Source: Streptomyces sp. NBC_01788 (lineage in GTDB: Bacteria; Actinomycetota; Actinomycetes; Streptomycetales; Streptomycetaceae). From it: a DNA stretch of 64,000 nt. The notes beneath the pieces were generated by a model. That model made no database searches. It saw nothing but the letters and a program-made list of their open reading frames with translations, and was not told where the DNA came from. The stretch is taken from NCBI RefSeq assembly GCF_035917575.1, contig NZ_CP109090.1, positions 6,324,001-6,388,000 on the forward strand, read 5' to 3'. Shown here in pieces: positions 1-9,685 of the stretch; position 1 is the first letter of the stretch, and every line of letters starts with the position of its first letter. Both the position numbers and the translations under genes were made by a program.

Positions 1-124
1 ACAGCCGGGTCAGCACGGCGGCCCGCGCGCCGGGCAGCCGCGCCGCGTACCGTGGGGCCAGGTCGGGCCGCACGGCGGCCAGCTCCTCGGCGACCTCGGT
101 CTCGGTGGCTGGGGGACGGTGCAC
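1..124 (-). CDS. NIS siderophore synthetase (IucA/IucC family), 5' end only
   Basis: Only the first 41 codons lie in the window; the gene runs off the left edge. It starts with GTG at 124, behind a strong Shine-Dalgarno (GGAGGAG at about 131-137). The residues RPDLAPRYAARLPGARAAVL resemble the N-terminal region of IucA/IucC siderophore synthetases, which condense citrate- or dicarboxylate-type acids with amines or hydroxylamines using ATP. It diverges from another IucA/IucC gene at 235, and such pairs are common in Streptomyces siderophore loci. The family call rests on this short stretch and on the neighbour, so it is likely rather than certain. Confidence 0.6.
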   Translation of the reverse strand, partial: MHRPPATETEVAEELAAVRPDLAPRYAARLPGARAAVLTRL

Positions 125-234
125 GGTCGGACTCCTCCGATACGGACGGGCGTCAGGTCGGCGCGCGCCGGGCAGACATACTGATCACCTTCGCACCGCG
201 TGGACTTATGGACCGAACGGACCGAGTAAAGCGC

Positions 235-1761
235 ATGGAGCTCCCGCCCCCCACCGGCGACGTCGCGCCCGCCACCGCGGGCATCGCGGAGCGCGCCGAC
301 GCGTACGCGGCCGCGCCCCTGCTGAACTGCCTGCTCCGCGAGGTCGCGCGGCCGTGCCCGGACCCGGGCGGGTTCCGAACGTACCGGCTGCCGGGCGGGG
401 GCCGGCTGCTGCGGGTGCGCGACGGGCGGCGGCCCACCGCGCCGGAGGTGTACGCGGGGGACGGCTGGCAGCGGATCGGCCACCCGGAACTGATCAAACT
501 CGTGACCGAGGAGCTGCGCCGGTACACGGGCCTGTCCAACGACGAGCTGCCCGCCGAGATGATCGACAGCCGGGAGGCGGTGGCGGCGCTGCTCGCCGCC
601 CGCGACCGCGCGCCGGTGCCCGAGGACCCGTACGTCCGCTCCGAGCAGGCGCTCGTCACCGGCCACCCGTACCACCCGGCGCCGAAGGCGCGAGGGGGCG
701 GCCCGGTCGCCTCCTGGCTGCCGTACGCGCCCGAGGCGCACGCCCGCTTCCCGCTGGTGCTGCTCGGGGTGCGCGAGGACGTGGCCGTCGAGGAGGGCGA
801 CACCTCGGCGCTCGACGCGCTGGGCCAGGCCCCTCCCGGCTACCGGCTGTTGCCCGCCCACCCCTGGCAGCTCGACCTGGTCGGCCGCGACCTGGCCGGG
901 GCCTTCGCCGACGGGCGGCTGCTGCGGCTGGGCACGACGGCCCGCGCGGTGTGGCCCACGGCGGCGGTCCGCACCGTCCACGTCCCCGACGCGGACCTCT
1001 TCCTGAAGTTCAGCCTGGACGTGCGGATCACCAACGACGTACGGCGGCTGTGGCGGCACGACCTGCGCGAACTGCGCCGCACCGACACGGCCGTCGCGAC
1101 CGCGTTCGGCCGGCTGCCGGGCCCGGCGGCCTGGCTGTCCGACCGCGGCTACCGCACGGCCGCCTTCGCCTTCGAGGAACTCGCCGTCGTCGTCCGCGAC
1201 GGACTCGGCGAACATCTGGTGCCCGGCGCGACCCCGCTGCTCGCCGCCGCCCTGGCCGAGGGCTTCGACGGCAACCCGCTGGACGGCCCGGCGGACCCGG
1301 CACTGTGGTGGGAGGCGTATCTGCGCCAGGTCGTACCCCCCGCCCTCGGGGCCTTCGCCCGGTACGGCGTCGTTCTGGAGGCCCATCTGCAGAACTCGCT
1401 GATCGCCGTGGACGCCGGCGGTATGCCCGTGCAGGCGCTCTTCCGGGACGCGGAGGGCGTCAAGCTGCTGCCGGACGTCTCCCGGGCCGCCGGATGGGAG
1501 CGGCTGGTGTACTGCCTGGTCGTCAACCATCTCGGTGAGATCGCCGCCGCCCTCGCCGAACGCCACCCGGGCCTCGACCCCTGGCCCGCCGCCCGTCGTG
1601 AACTCGCCCGCCACGACCTGCCGGAGGCCGCCGCCCTGCTCACCTCGCCCACCGTGCCCGGCAAGACGAACCTGCTGTTGCGCTGGACCGGAGCCAACGG
1701 CGCGGCGGCCCGTTACCAGCCGCTGCCGAACCCGCTGGTGACCACCCGGATCCCGCGCTGA
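235..1761 (+). CDS. NIS siderophore synthetase, IucA/IucC family
   Basis: An ATP-dependent NRPS-independent siderophore synthetase that forms amide or ester bonds between a carboxylate and an amine/alcohol in the cytosol. Visible family signatures are TGHPYHPAPKARGG, LPAHPWQ, LKFSLDVRITNDVRR (ATP/substrate pocket), EAHLQNSL and a C-terminal KTNLLLRW. From ATG 235 it is 508 aa, close to but somewhat shorter than many family members. An in-frame ATG at 208 is an alternative start; neither has a strong Shine-Dalgarno. It diverges from the partial NIS gene at the left edge, so the two probably share a promoter region (125-207). I saw no clear iron-box palindrome there. The product cannot be predicted from this gene alone. 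Confidence 0.9.
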   Translation: MELPPPTGDVAPATAGIAERADAYAAAPLLNCLLREVARPCPDPGGFRTYRLPGGGRLLRVRDGRRPTAPEVYAGDGWQRIGHPELIKLVTEELRRYTGLSNDELPAEMIDSREAVAALLAARDRAPVPEDPYVRSEQALVTGHPYHPAPKARGGGPVASWLPYAPEAHARFPLVLLGVREDVAVEEGDTSALDALGQAPPGYRLLPAHPWQLDLVGRDLAGAFADGRLLRLGTTARAVWPTAAVRTVHVPDADLFLKFSLDVRITNDVRRLWRHDLRELRRTDTAVATAFGRLPGPAAWLSDRGYRTAAFAFEELAVVVRDGLGEHLVPGATPLLAAALAEGFDGNPLDGPADPALWWEAYLRQVVPPALGAFARYGVVLEAHLQNSLIAVDAGGMPVQALFRDAEGVKLLPDVSRAAGWERLVYCLVVNHLGEIAAALAERHPGLDPWPAARRELARHDLPEAAALLTSPTVPGKTNLLLRWTGANGAAARYQPLPNPLVTTRIPR

Positions 1762-1954
1762 CCTCGGCGGGTGCGAGGACCGCCCGCCGTACGCCGGCTG
1801 GTGTGCCCGCGTGAGGGGACCGCTGTCCATCCCCGTCCCGCCGGGACCGTCCCGCCACCTCTGGCTGCCGTCAGTGGGTCAAGGCGTAGTGTGCCGCGTA
1901 ACCCTGACGCTCTTTCATGCCGCTGTCCCGGTTTTGGGGAGATCGAGACAATCA

Positions 1955-1976
1955 GTTCACCCAACGTTCGGACGAC
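1955..1976 (+). promoter_or_regulatory. Candidate PHO box upstream of the secreted nuclease
   Basis: Two adjacent 11-nt units, GTTCACCCAAC (1955-1965) and GTTCGGACGAC (1966-1976), fit the direct-repeat organisation of Streptomyces PhoP sites (GTTCACC-like heptamer plus 4 nt). They lie about 95 bases before the nuclease start. The 310-base gap 1762-2071 holds nothing else I can name. The second unit matches only loosely, so binding is an inference. Confidence 0.45.
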
Positions 1977-2071
1977 GGCCGGGAGTCCCGGTTTTACTCG
2001 CTTCGCCTTGGTCGGTCGTACTCGGGTTCCAGTTGCCCGTGCCGCCGTTCTCCAATTTCAGGAGCGACTTC

Positions 2072-4906
2072 ATGTCTCGTCCTCTCCCGAGGAACTCCCG
2101 GTCCCGCCGCACTCTGGTCCGGGCCACCGGCATCGTGCTTGCCGTGACCGGTCTGAGCAGCTTCCTCGCCGGACCTGCCAACGCCAACCCGGCCGGTACC
2201 GGACTGGTGATCAACGAGGTGTACGGCGGGGGCGGCAACTCCGGCTCCACCTACACCAATGACTACATAGAGCTCTTCAACCCGACCGACGCGGCCGTCA
2301 GCGTGAGCGGCTGGTCGGTGTCGTACTTCAGCGCCAAGGGCAACCTCGGCGGGACGACGGCCCTGTCGGGCAGCGTGCCGGCCCACGGCTACTACCTCGT
2401 CCAGGAGGCGAAGGGCACCGGCGGCACCACGCCGCTGCCCACCCCCGACACGAGCGGTCAGCTGGCGATGTCGGCGACCGACGGCTCGGTGACGCTGAAC
2501 GACGCGACCAGCGCCGTCATCGACACGGTGGGCTTCGGCACCGGCTCGATCTTCGAGGGCGCGGCCGCTCCCGCGCCGAGCAACACCACGGCCGTCACTC
2601 GCGTGACCCCCGGTGTGGACACGGACAACAACAGCGTCGACTTCACCACTCGCCAGCCCGCCCCCAAGAACTCGGGCAATGAGCCCGGTGACGGCGACGG
2701 TGGCTCGGGCGGTGACGCCGGCAAGGTGACGATCGCCGAGATCCAGGGCACCAACACGGACACCTCGCCGTTGGCGGGCAAGACGGTCACCACCGAGGGT
2801 GTCGTCACGGCCGTGTACGCGACCGGCGGGTTCAACGGCTTCTACATCGAGACGGGAGGCGCCGGCGGCACCGTCGCCGACGACAAGACCCCCGGAGCCT
2901 CGGACGCCGTGTTCGTCTACGGGTCGCAGTCGGCCGGCACCGTGACCATCGGCGAGAGCGTCCAGGTGCGCGGCACGGTCCAGGAGTTCGCCGGTACCAC
3001 CGAGATCACCTTCCCGACCGTCACGAAGCTGTCCACCCCGCTGCCGCCCGTCACCCCCCTCAGGATCGCGTGGAGCGACCTGGAGACCGACGCCCAGAAG
3101 AGAGCGCACGAGGGGGAGCTGGTCGCTCCCCAGGGCGACTTCACGGTGACGGACAACTACAACACCAACTTCTACGGCCAGATCGGGCTGGCCGCCGGCG
3201 ACAAGATGCTGCGCCAGCCGACGGACGCGGGCCCCGCCGGCAGCGACGTCGCACAGCAGACCGCCGACTACAACGCCTCCCACGCCATCACGCTCGATGA
3301 CGGGGCCGGTGTCAGCTACACCGCCACCGGCGCCGCCGCCAACGACCCGCTGCCCTGGCTCACCGCCGACAACCCGGTCAGCGTGGGCGCCAAGGTGAGC
3401 TTCCACAAGCCCGTTGTCCTGGAGTACCGCAACTCGCTGTGGAACTTCCAGCCCACCAGCCAGGTCAACGGCGCGGGAACGGACATCGTCTCGTTCTCCG
3501 ACATGCGCGCCCAGAAGGCGAAGCCGGCGGCCGTGGGCGGCAAGGTCCGCCTCGCGACCTTCAACGTGCAGAACTACTTCCCGATGACGGGCGACCAGTA
3601 CATCGCCAAGGGCCTGGGGAAGTGCTCCTTCTACAACGACCGCCAGGGCAACCACATCGGGGTCAACGACTGCGGGGCCAACGGCCCGCGCGGCGCTGCC
3701 GACGAGGTCAGCTTCCAGCGCCAGCAGAGCAAGATCGTCACCGGCATCAACGGCCTCGGCGCGAGCGTGGTCTCGCTGGAGGAGGTCGAGAACTCGGCCA
3801 AGTTCGGGGAGGACCGCGACAAGGCGCTCGCGGGCCTGGTCGACGCCCTCAACGCCAAGGCGGGCGCCGGCACCTGGGCGTTCGCGCCGTCGCCGGCGGC
3901 TGCGGACCGGCCGGCGGTGACCGCCGAGGACGTCATCCGGACCGCGTTCATCTACAAGCCGGCCGACGTCTCCCCGGTGGGTGCCTCGCACATCCTGAAG
4001 GACCTCTCCGGTCCCGGTCAGGACTTCTCCATCGCCCGCGAGCCGCTGGCCCAGGGCTTCAAGGCCGTCGGCACCAATGACTCGGACGCCTTCCTGGTCG
4101 TGGCCAACCACCTGAAGTCGAAGGGCGGAACCGGCGCCGGTCTCTACCCCGGCGACAAGGAGGACACCCGCCCCGCCTACAACCAGGGCGCCTACAACGA
4201 GACCCGCACGCACCAGGCGCACGCCATGCTCGGTTTCGCGCAGGAGCAGGCGCTGGCGCTGAAGACGGACAAGGTGTTCCTCGTCGGCGACTTCAACGCC
4301 TACAACCACGAGGACCCGATGGAGTACCTGTACAGCCAGGGCTACAGCGACCTCGGGTCGACGTACGACCCGGACCACTACTCCTACGCCTTCCACGGCC
4401 TCCAGGGCACCCTCGACCACATCGTCGCCAGCCCGGCCGCGCAGTCGATGGTCACCGGCGCGACGGTCTGGCAGATCAACGCCCAGGAGTCGGTCGCCTA
4501 CAACTACAGCCGCTACAACTACAACGTCACCCAGCTCTTCAACGCCGAAGACCCCTTCTCGGCCTCCGACCACGACCCCGTCGTCGTCGGCCTCAACACA
4601 GGGTCGGAGTCCGCGAAGGTCGCTTCCAAGGTCGACCTCAAGGTCACCCCGAACAAGGTCGTGGTGAACAAGACCGAGGTCATGGCGCACGTGACGGTCA
4701 CGGCCAACGGTGCCAAGCCGACCGGCACCGTCACGGTGACCGTCGACGGCCAGACCTGCGGCGCCAAGCTCAGCGGCGGCGTGGCGAATGTCAAGCTGCC
4801 GGTGTTCCACAAGGCGGGCACGCACACCGTGACCGTGAACTACTCCGGGGACGCCAAGGTGCTCGCCGGGACGGCTGAAACGTCGGTGACGGTCACCACC
4901 AAGTAG
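2072..4906 (+). CDS. Secreted ExeM/NucH-type endonuclease with LTD and Ig-like domains
   Basis: A 944-aa extracellular DNase-like protein that probably degrades extracellular nucleic acid to scavenge phosphate. ATG 2072 follows AGGAG. An Arg-rich signal peptide (about residues 1-38, ending PANANPAG) precedes a lamin-tail domain (about 45-170: GLVINEVYGGGG...YIELFNP). After a Gly/Asp linker comes an OB-fold-like segment typical of ExeM (VTIAEIQGT...GVVTAVYATGGFNGFYIET, about 225-340). The endonuclease/exonuclease/phosphatase domain starts near residue 490 (VRLATFNVQNYF) and contains LEEVEN, VANHLKSKGG, FLVGDFNAY and SDHDPVVV metal/catalytic motifs. The last about 90 residues form a bacterial Ig-like repeat (KPTGTVTVTVDG...HTVTVNYSGD). 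A PHO-box-like site lies upstream and a strong hairpin terminator downstream. Confidence 0.92.
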   Translation: MSRPLPRNSRSRRTLVRATGIVLAVTGLSSFLAGPANANPAGTGLVINEVYGGGGNSGSTYTNDYIELFNPTDAAVSVSGWSVSYFSAKGNLGGTTALSGSVPAHGYYLVQEAKGTGGTTPLPTPDTSGQLAMSATDGSVTLNDATSAVIDTVGFGTGSIFEGAAAPAPSNTTAVTRVTPGVDTDNNSVDFTTRQPAPKNSGNEPGDGDGGSGGDAGKVTIAEIQGTNTDTSPLAGKTVTTEGVVTAVYATGGFNGFYIETGGAGGTVADDKTPGASDAVFVYGSQSAGTVTIGESVQVRGTVQEFAGTTEITFPTVTKLSTPLPPVTPLRIAWSDLETDAQKRAHEGELVAPQGDFTVTDNYNTNFYGQIGLAAGDKMLRQPTDAGPAGSDVAQQTADYNASHAITLDDGAGVSYTATGAAANDPLPWLTADNPVSVGAKVSFHKPVVLEYRNSLWNFQPTSQVNGAGTDIVSFSDMRAQKAKPAAVGGKVRLATFNVQNYFPMTGDQYIAKGLGKCSFYNDRQGNHIGVNDCGANGPRGAADEVSFQRQQSKIVTGINGLGASVVSLEEVENSAKFGEDRDKALAGLVDALNAKAGAGTWAFAPSPAAADRPAVTAEDVIRTAFIYKPADVSPVGASHILKDLSGPGQDFSIAREPLAQGFKAVGTNDSDAFLVVANHLKSKGGTGAGLYPGDKEDTRPAYNQGAYNETRTHQAHAMLGFAQEQALALKTDKVFLVGDFNAYNHEDPMEYLYSQGYSDLGSTYDPDHYSYAFHGLQGTLDHIVASPAAQSMVTGATVWQINAQESVAYNYSRYNYNVTQLFNAEDPFSASDHDPVVVGLNTGSESAKVASKVDLKVTPNKVVVNKTEVMAHVTVTANGAKPTGTVTVTVDGQTCGAKLSGGVANVKLPVFHKAGTHTVTVNYSGDAKVLAGTAETSVTVTTK

Positions 4907-4947
4907 GCCAAGAAGGCGCGCACGCACGGACGCGCGGCATGTACGGC

Positions 4948-4980
4948 GGGAGCCTGCCCTTCGGGGCGGGCTCCCGTTTT
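4948..4980 (+). terminator. Rho-independent-type terminator after the nuclease
   Basis: A 12-bp stem (4948-4959 with 4964-4975, one G-T wobble) closed by a TTCG tetraloop and followed by GTTTT. It sits between convergent genes, only touching the stop of the minus-strand gene that ends at 4980. Confidence 0.85.
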
Positions 4981-5444
4981 CAGTACTCTCCCCTGATCAC
5001 AAAGAAGGAGCCGCGGATCACTCCGGCCAGCTTTGATTTCTGGCGCGCGAACTTGAAACGTGAAGCCAGTTCCTCGGGAACTTCCATGCCTTCCGAGAGC
5101 TTGAACCCCACTGCGCGCTTCGTTCCGTCACCGATGCCGTACATCACGTTGACCGACAGGCCGGATTCGTAGAAAACGTAAGCCATCCGGAACCCGTCCA
5201 CCTCGAAGGAAGCCACCTCGAGCGGACGGGCGGAGAAGACGATGTCACGCTCGTCCGAGAGGATGCGGTTCACCCAGTCGAGCACTTCCGGTGCCTCGCT
5301 CGCGGCCCTGACGGTGAAAACGTGGTCGTACTTGTTCTTGTAATAGCGCGCCTCGTTGGCGCGCAGTCCTGCGAGAGCCTCCGCTGCCGGGGACGATGTC
5401 AGGCCGACGGTGGACACGTTCTCGAAGTCTACGGTGTATGGCAT
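4980..5444 (-). CDS. Conserved hypothetical protein, 154 aa
   Basis: I do not recognise the family by name. The 154-aa protein is soluble, mixed alpha/beta in composition, without signal peptide or membrane segment. Features are a start MPYTVDFENVSTVGL, a segment EVDGFRMAYVFYESGLSVNVMYGIGDG and a basic C-terminal stretch RFKFARQKSKLAGVIRGSFF. ATG 5444 is preceded by AAGGAG at ideal spacing and codon use is typical of the genome, so it is a real gene. It stands alone, convergent with the nuclease and divergent from the phosphatase at 5608. No function can be assigned. Confidence 0.75.
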   Translation of the reverse strand: MPYTVDFENVSTVGLTSSPAAEALAGLRANEARYYKNKYDHVFTVRAASEAPEVLDWVNRILSDERDIVFSARPLEVASFEVDGFRMAYVFYESGLSVNVMYGIGDGTKRAVGFKLSEGMEVPEELASRFKFARQKSKLAGVIRGSFFVIRGEY

Positions 5445-5607
5445 GTGCTCTCCTTGAGGCAGCGGCCCGCCCCGCCGCGAGGTGGTGGTGTCGTATTCAC
5501 GCTACGTGCCCGCGCCGCGGCCCGACTTCTCGATTCCTGCTCGATCCGAATGGCAGGTGGTCGTGCGTGCACCTGCGGGGCCGTGCGGATGGGTGTAGTC
5601 AGGAAGT

Positions 5608-6792
5608 GTGAGCTGGCGGCAGCGATATGCGCACTGGCATCACCCACGGCAGGCCGGTGATGTCCTGCTGGCGCTTCCGCTCAGCCTGATCGTGGCCATC
5701 GTGCTGGCCGATGTACTGACCCCGTCGCACCATCTGCCGACGGGGCCGTCGCTGTTGATCGTGGCACCCGCGCTCGCCGCGTCCTTCGCCTCGACTTTCG
5801 TCACCGGGGCGATCGCCGCTGTCGCGGTGGTGGGCATGCTGATCATCGGGCTGGAAAATCACATGCTGGGCACGATGGACTTCGAGTCGCAGATCATCGC
5901 CCTCGTGATGGTTTCGGTGCTCGTGACGGTCTTCCGCTTTCTGCGGGAGCGGCATGCCCGTGAGCTGGCGGCGGTGCGAACGGTGTCGGAGGCCACGCAG
6001 CGGGTGGTGCTGCGGCCGCTGCCACGGCGGTTCGGCCCGCTGCGGGTGGCATCGATGTATCTGGCGGCGCAGGCACAGTCCCTGATCGGCGGCGACCTGT
6101 ACGCGGCCATCCGCACGCCCACGGGCACCAGGCTGATCATCGGTGATGTGATGGGCAAGGGCCTGACCGCGATCAGTGACGCCGCCCTGCTGCTGGGCGC
6201 CTTCCGCGAGGCCGCACACCGCCAGGCCGGCCTGCCCGAGCTCGCGGCCTACCTGGACCACAGCGTGTGCTGGCACCTGGCCGAACCCACCGAGGCCGAT
6301 ACAGCCGGGGAGTGCTTCATCACCGCCGCCGTCCTCGACATCCCCGACGAGCACCCCATGGTGCAGATGGTCACCTGCGGGCACCCCCCACCCCTGCTGT
6401 TGCGCGACTGGCAGGCCATCACGCTGCGCGCCACCCACCCCGCCCCGCCGCTGGGTCTGGGCGAGCTGACCCGCCCCGACTACCGTGTCGACACCTTCGC
6501 CCTGGAGCCCGGGGATCTGCTGCTGCTGCACACCGACGGCGTGCTCGAGGCGCGCAACGCCCGGGGCGCCTTCTACCCACTGGCCGAACGGGCCGCGTCG
6601 TGGGCACACCACAGACCCTCGGCACTGCTCCGCCACCTGCGCGCCGACCTGCTCGCCCACGTCGGCGGACACCTGACCGACGACGCCGCCGTAGTCGCCG
6701 TCCAGCGCACCCTCCAGCCGGCGCCCACCGCCGTGGCTCCCGCCCACGACAGCGCCGGTCGGCCCTCGCCCCGCCCCGCCTCCCACAGCTGA
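5608..6792 (+). CDS. Membrane SpoIIE-family PP2C-type Ser/Thr phosphatase
   Basis: A 394-aa protein with about three to four N-terminal transmembrane helices (residues 18-110) followed by a SpoIIE/PP2C phosphatase domain (about 150-372). Metal-binding PP2C motifs are visible: LIGGDLYAA, IIGDVMGKG, VTCGHPPPLLL, LLLHTDGVLEARN and LTDDAAVVAV. Such proteins dephosphorylate anti-anti-sigma or related regulators and act in stress-sigma switches. The start is GTG 5608, with AGGAAG just upstream. A close paralogue lies at 36745-37854 on the other strand. No PAS, GAF or HATPase domain is fused. The substrate is unknown, and no anti-sigma partner is adjacent. Confidence 0.9.
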   Translation: MSWRQRYAHWHHPRQAGDVLLALPLSLIVAIVLADVLTPSHHLPTGPSLLIVAPALAASFASTFVTGAIAAVAVVGMLIIGLENHMLGTMDFESQIIALVMVSVLVTVFRFLRERHARELAAVRTVSEATQRVVLRPLPRRFGPLRVASMYLAAQAQSLIGGDLYAAIRTPTGTRLIIGDVMGKGLTAISDAALLLGAFREAAHRQAGLPELAAYLDHSVCWHLAEPTEADTAGECFITAAVLDIPDEHPMVQMVTCGHPPPLLLRDWQAITLRATHPAPPLGLGELTRPDYRVDTFALEPGDLLLLHTDGVLEARNARGAFYPLAERAASWAHHRPSALLRHLRADLLAHVGGHLTDDAAVVAVQRTLQPAPTAVAPAHDSAGRPSPRPASHS

Positions 6793-6904
6793 CGTGCGAG
6801 CCCCGGCGGATGGAAAGGTCACCGACCCGGCCTGTCCCGCGGTCCGACAGCAGTGGGCGGCACTCGCGGTGGCGGAGACATCCCCGGCACCCCCCCCGGG
6901 AACG

Positions 6905-8425
6905 TCATGCCTTGTGCTGCATGCCGCGCCGTGCGGGGCTTCCTTGCTCAGCGGCCTTCGGGTCCTTCTCGCCGGCCTTGGAGCGCACGCCGTCGGCAAT
7001 GCGCTTGCCGATCGTCTCGTCGATGTTCGACCAGTACGTGAAGGCCCGCTCCAGGACCGGTTCGCTGACCCCGTCGAGGAGGTGTCCGACGACGTTGTCG
7101 ACCAGACGGTCCCGGGCGGCGTCGTCCAGGACCTGGCGGACCAGCGTGCCGGGCTGCCCCCAGTCGTCGTCCTCGGCATGGGAGGTGTACGCGGCGCGGA
7201 CGATCTCGCCGTCGGCCGTCCAGCTGGGCGGGGGGCCGAAGAGGGCGGGGTCGGCGGCAGGACCGCCCTTGGAGTTCGGGGCGTACACCGGATCAGTGGT
7301 CTTCCGGTACGCCATCGCCCCGTCCTTCGAGTAGGAGCGGACGTCGACGATGGGCGCGTTCACGGGAAGCTGCTGGTAGTTGGCGCCGATGCGGTGCCGG
7401 TGGGCGTCCGCGTAGGAGAACAGCCGGGCCAGCAGCATGCGGTCAGGGCTCGGCCCGATCCCGGGGATGAAGTTGTTGGGCTGGAACGCCGCCTGCTCGA
7501 TCTCCGCGTGGTTGTCGGTCGGATTGCGGTCCAGGGTCATCCGGCCGACCGGAATGAGCGGGTAGTCGCCATGCGGCCACACTTTGGTGAGGTCGAACGG
7601 GTTGAAGCGGTAGTGCGAGGCCTCCGCGTAGGGCATGACCTGCACGTACAGGGTCCAGCTGGGGAAGTCGCCGTCACGGATGTGCTCGAAGAGATCGCGC
7701 ATGTGGTAGTCCGTGTCGGCGGCGGCCATCTGGTCGCCCTCGTGCTGGGTGAAGAACTCGATCCCCTGGTCGGTCTTGAAGTGGTATTTCACCCAGAACC
7801 GCTCGCCCTTGGCGTTGATCCACATGTAGGTGTGGGAGGTGTAGCCGTTCATGTGGCGCCAGGTGCGGGGGATGCCGCGGTCTCCCATCAGCCAGGTCAC
7901 CTGGTGCGCGGACTCCGGCGAGAGCGTCCAGAAGTCCCACTGCATGTCGTGGTCGCGCAGGTTGCTGTCCGCGCGGCGCTTCTGGGATCGGATGAAGTGC
8001 TGGAATTTCATCGGGTCCTTCACGAAGAACACCGGTGTGTTGTTGCCGACCATGTCGTAGTTGCCGGCGGTGGTGTAGAACTTCACTGCGAAGCCGCGAG
8101 GGTCACGCCAGGTGTCGGGGCTGCCCCGCTCGCCGGCGACCGTCGAGAAGCGAATGACCAGGTCGGTGCGGGTGCCCGGCTGGAAAACGGTTGCCATGGT
8201 GTAGGCGCTGACGTCCTCGGTCACCTCGAAGTGGCCGAAGGCGCCGCTCCCCTTGGCGTGAGGCTGGCGTTCGGGAATCCGCTCCCGGTTGAACTGGGCC
8301 ATCTGCTCGATCAGGTAGGCGTCCTGCAGCAGGACCGGCCCGCCCGGTCCGAGGGTGAGAGAGTGCTCATCACTCTCCACCGGAGCGCCGGAGTCCGTCG
8401 TGGTGGCGGGATGGAACTCCGTCAT
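6905..8425 (-). CDS. katA: Monofunctional haem catalase, clade 1/3 size
   Basis: Decomposes hydrogen peroxide in the cytosol. The 506-aa length is that of small-subunit monofunctional catalases. Visible signatures: the distal His in [41 protein letters not shown], the active-site Asn in [13 protein letters not shown], and the proximal haem ligand Tyr in [17 protein letters not shown] 8425 follows AAAGG. No Fur/CatR-type regulator is adjacent, unlike S. coelicolor catA, so regulation cannot be read here. The gene diverges from the HipA-like gene. Confidence 0.96.
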   Translation of the reverse strand: MTEFHPATTTDSGAPVESDEHSLTLGPGGPVLLQDAYLIEQMAQFNRERIPERQPHAKGSGAFGHFEVTEDVSAYTMATVFQPGTRTDLVIRFSTVAGERGSPDTWRDPRGFAVKFYTTAGNYDMVGNNTPVFFVKDPMKFQHFIRSQKRRADSNLRDHDMQWDFWTLSPESAHQVTWLMGDRGIPRTWRHMNGYTSHTYMWINAKGERFWVKYHFKTDQGIEFFTQHEGDQMAAADTDYHMRDLFEHIRDGDFPSWTLYVQVMPYAEASHYRFNPFDLTKVWPHGDYPLIPVGRMTLDRNPTDNHAEIEQAAFQPNNFIPGIGPSPDRMLLARLFSYADAHRHRIGANYQQLPVNAPIVDVRSYSKDGAMAYRKTTDPVYAPNSKGGPAADPALFGPPPSWTADGEIVRAAYTSHAEDDDWGQPGTLVRQVLDDAARDRLVDNVVGHLLDGVSEPVLERAFTYWSNIDETIGKRIADGVRSKAGEKDPKAAEQGSPARRGMQHKA

Positions 8426-8691
8426 GAGTCTGACCTTTCGTCGTGCCGGTCCTCCATGAACTTCACACTCGCGTGACCGTAAGAACCCGCACTAAACACG
8501 ACACCGTCGAATGTGGTGCGAGGTTCTGTTCGATCAACGCCCAGCGGGCATCGGGCACGTCATGTCCGGCCGACGGTTCGGGCACTCCTCCACGGGTGTC
8601 ACGCTTGGTTACTATGGTCACTTCATGCGGGTTGCACCGCATCGGAGCCGGCCGTGGAATGCAAGGCAAGAGGCCCGTGGGGCATTGGAAG

Positions 8692-9624
8692 ATGATGCGA
8701 GAGGTCACTGCAACCCGCTATGTCGCACCCCTGCGGTCCGGCGGCTCCGTGCCCGGAATCGTCGAGGCCGACGACCTGGGGACGTACGTGGTCAAGTTCA
8801 CCGGCTCCGCGCAGGGCCACAAGGCGCTGGTCGCCGAGGTCATCGTGGGTGAGCTGGCGCGCGCCCTCGGACTGCGCTTCCCCGAGCTGGTCCTCGTGCA
8901 CTTCGACCCCGCGCTCGCCGCGCACGAACCCCACCAGGAGGTCCGCGACCTGCTCGACGCGAGCCCGGGCGTGAACCTCGGCATGGACTACCTGCCGGGC
9001 GCCGCGGACTTCACCCCCGAGGTCGCCGAGCACTTCCCGGTGGACCCCGTGGAGGCGGGCCGGATCGTCTGGCTGGACGCGCTGACCGTGAACGTGGACC
9101 GCACCGTCCACAGCTCCAACCTGATGGTGTGGCCGACCTTCGGCACCGCGCCGCCGCGCCTGTGGCTCATCGACCACGGCGCGGCCCTGGTCTTCCACCA
9201 CCGCTGGGACGCCTCGGATCCGGGGAAGGCATCGGATCCGGCGAAGGCCTACGACTTCCGCCATCACGCCCTCGGCCGGTACGCGCCGGACGTGCGGGCC
9301 GCCGACGCCGAACTGGCCCCCAGGGTGACCCGCGAGCTGCTGCGGTCCGTCCTCGCCGAGGTGCCGGACGCCTGGCTCGCCGACGAGCCCGGCTTCGCCA
9401 CCGCGGACGAGGCCCGGCACGCCTACGTCGACTACCTGGCCGCCCGCGTCGGGGCGTCCCCGGCCTGGCTGCCCACCGACTTCCCCACCCGCGAGGAACT
9501 GGCGGCGGAGGAGTCCCGGCGGACGGCGCGGACCCGGGCGGGCCGCCCGGACTGGCTCAAGACCGTCCCCGACCTGCACGGCGGGCCGGCCGCCGCACAG
9601 GACTGGTCCGTGCACCTGGGATGA
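8692..9624 (+). CDS. HipA-like kinase family protein
   Basis: A 310-aa standalone protein of the Streptomyces HipA-family kinases. The N-terminus REVTATRYVAPLRSGGSVPG leads to the ATP-binding Lys in TYVVKFTGSAQGHKALVAE. The catalytic/metal region is seen in LDALTVNVDRTVHSSNLMVW (D...N) and LWLIDHGAALVFHH (Asp-His-Gly in place of the usual DFG-like motif). There is no HipB gene or N-subdomain 1 beside it, so it need not be a toxin. ATG-ATG at 8692/8695 follows GGAAG. A short internal duplication (SDPGKASDPAKA, 9215-9246) loosens the middle of the protein. The phosphorylation target is unknown. Confidence 0.8.
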   Translation: MMREVTATRYVAPLRSGGSVPGIVEADDLGTYVVKFTGSAQGHKALVAEVIVGELARALGLRFPELVLVHFDPALAAHEPHQEVRDLLDASPGVNLGMDYLPGAADFTPEVAEHFPVDPVEAGRIVWLDALTVNVDRTVHSSNLMVWPTFGTAPPRLWLIDHGAALVFHHRWDASDPGKASDPAKAYDFRHHALGRYAPDVRAADAELAPRVTRELLRSVLAEVPDAWLADEPGFATADEARHAYVDYLAARVGASPAWLPTDFPTREELAAEESRRTARTRAGRPDWLKTVPDLHGGPAAAQDWSVHLG

Positions 9625-9685
9625 GCCGGGGCACGACGCGCGATGGCCCCGGAGAGTTCCGGGGCCACCTGACGCGGTGCGGGGG

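Noticed and set aside
10..1830. Long open frame on the minus strand across the siderophore synthetase
   Set aside because: It is antisense to a gene with clear IucA/IucC motifs, and its Gly/Arg/Val-rich composition is that of a high-GC shadow frame.
1994..4927. 977-codon minus-strand frame opposite the secreted nuclease
   Set aside because: Its sequence is low-complexity Val/Gly/Arg/Asp text with no domain, fully opposite a well-supported gene.
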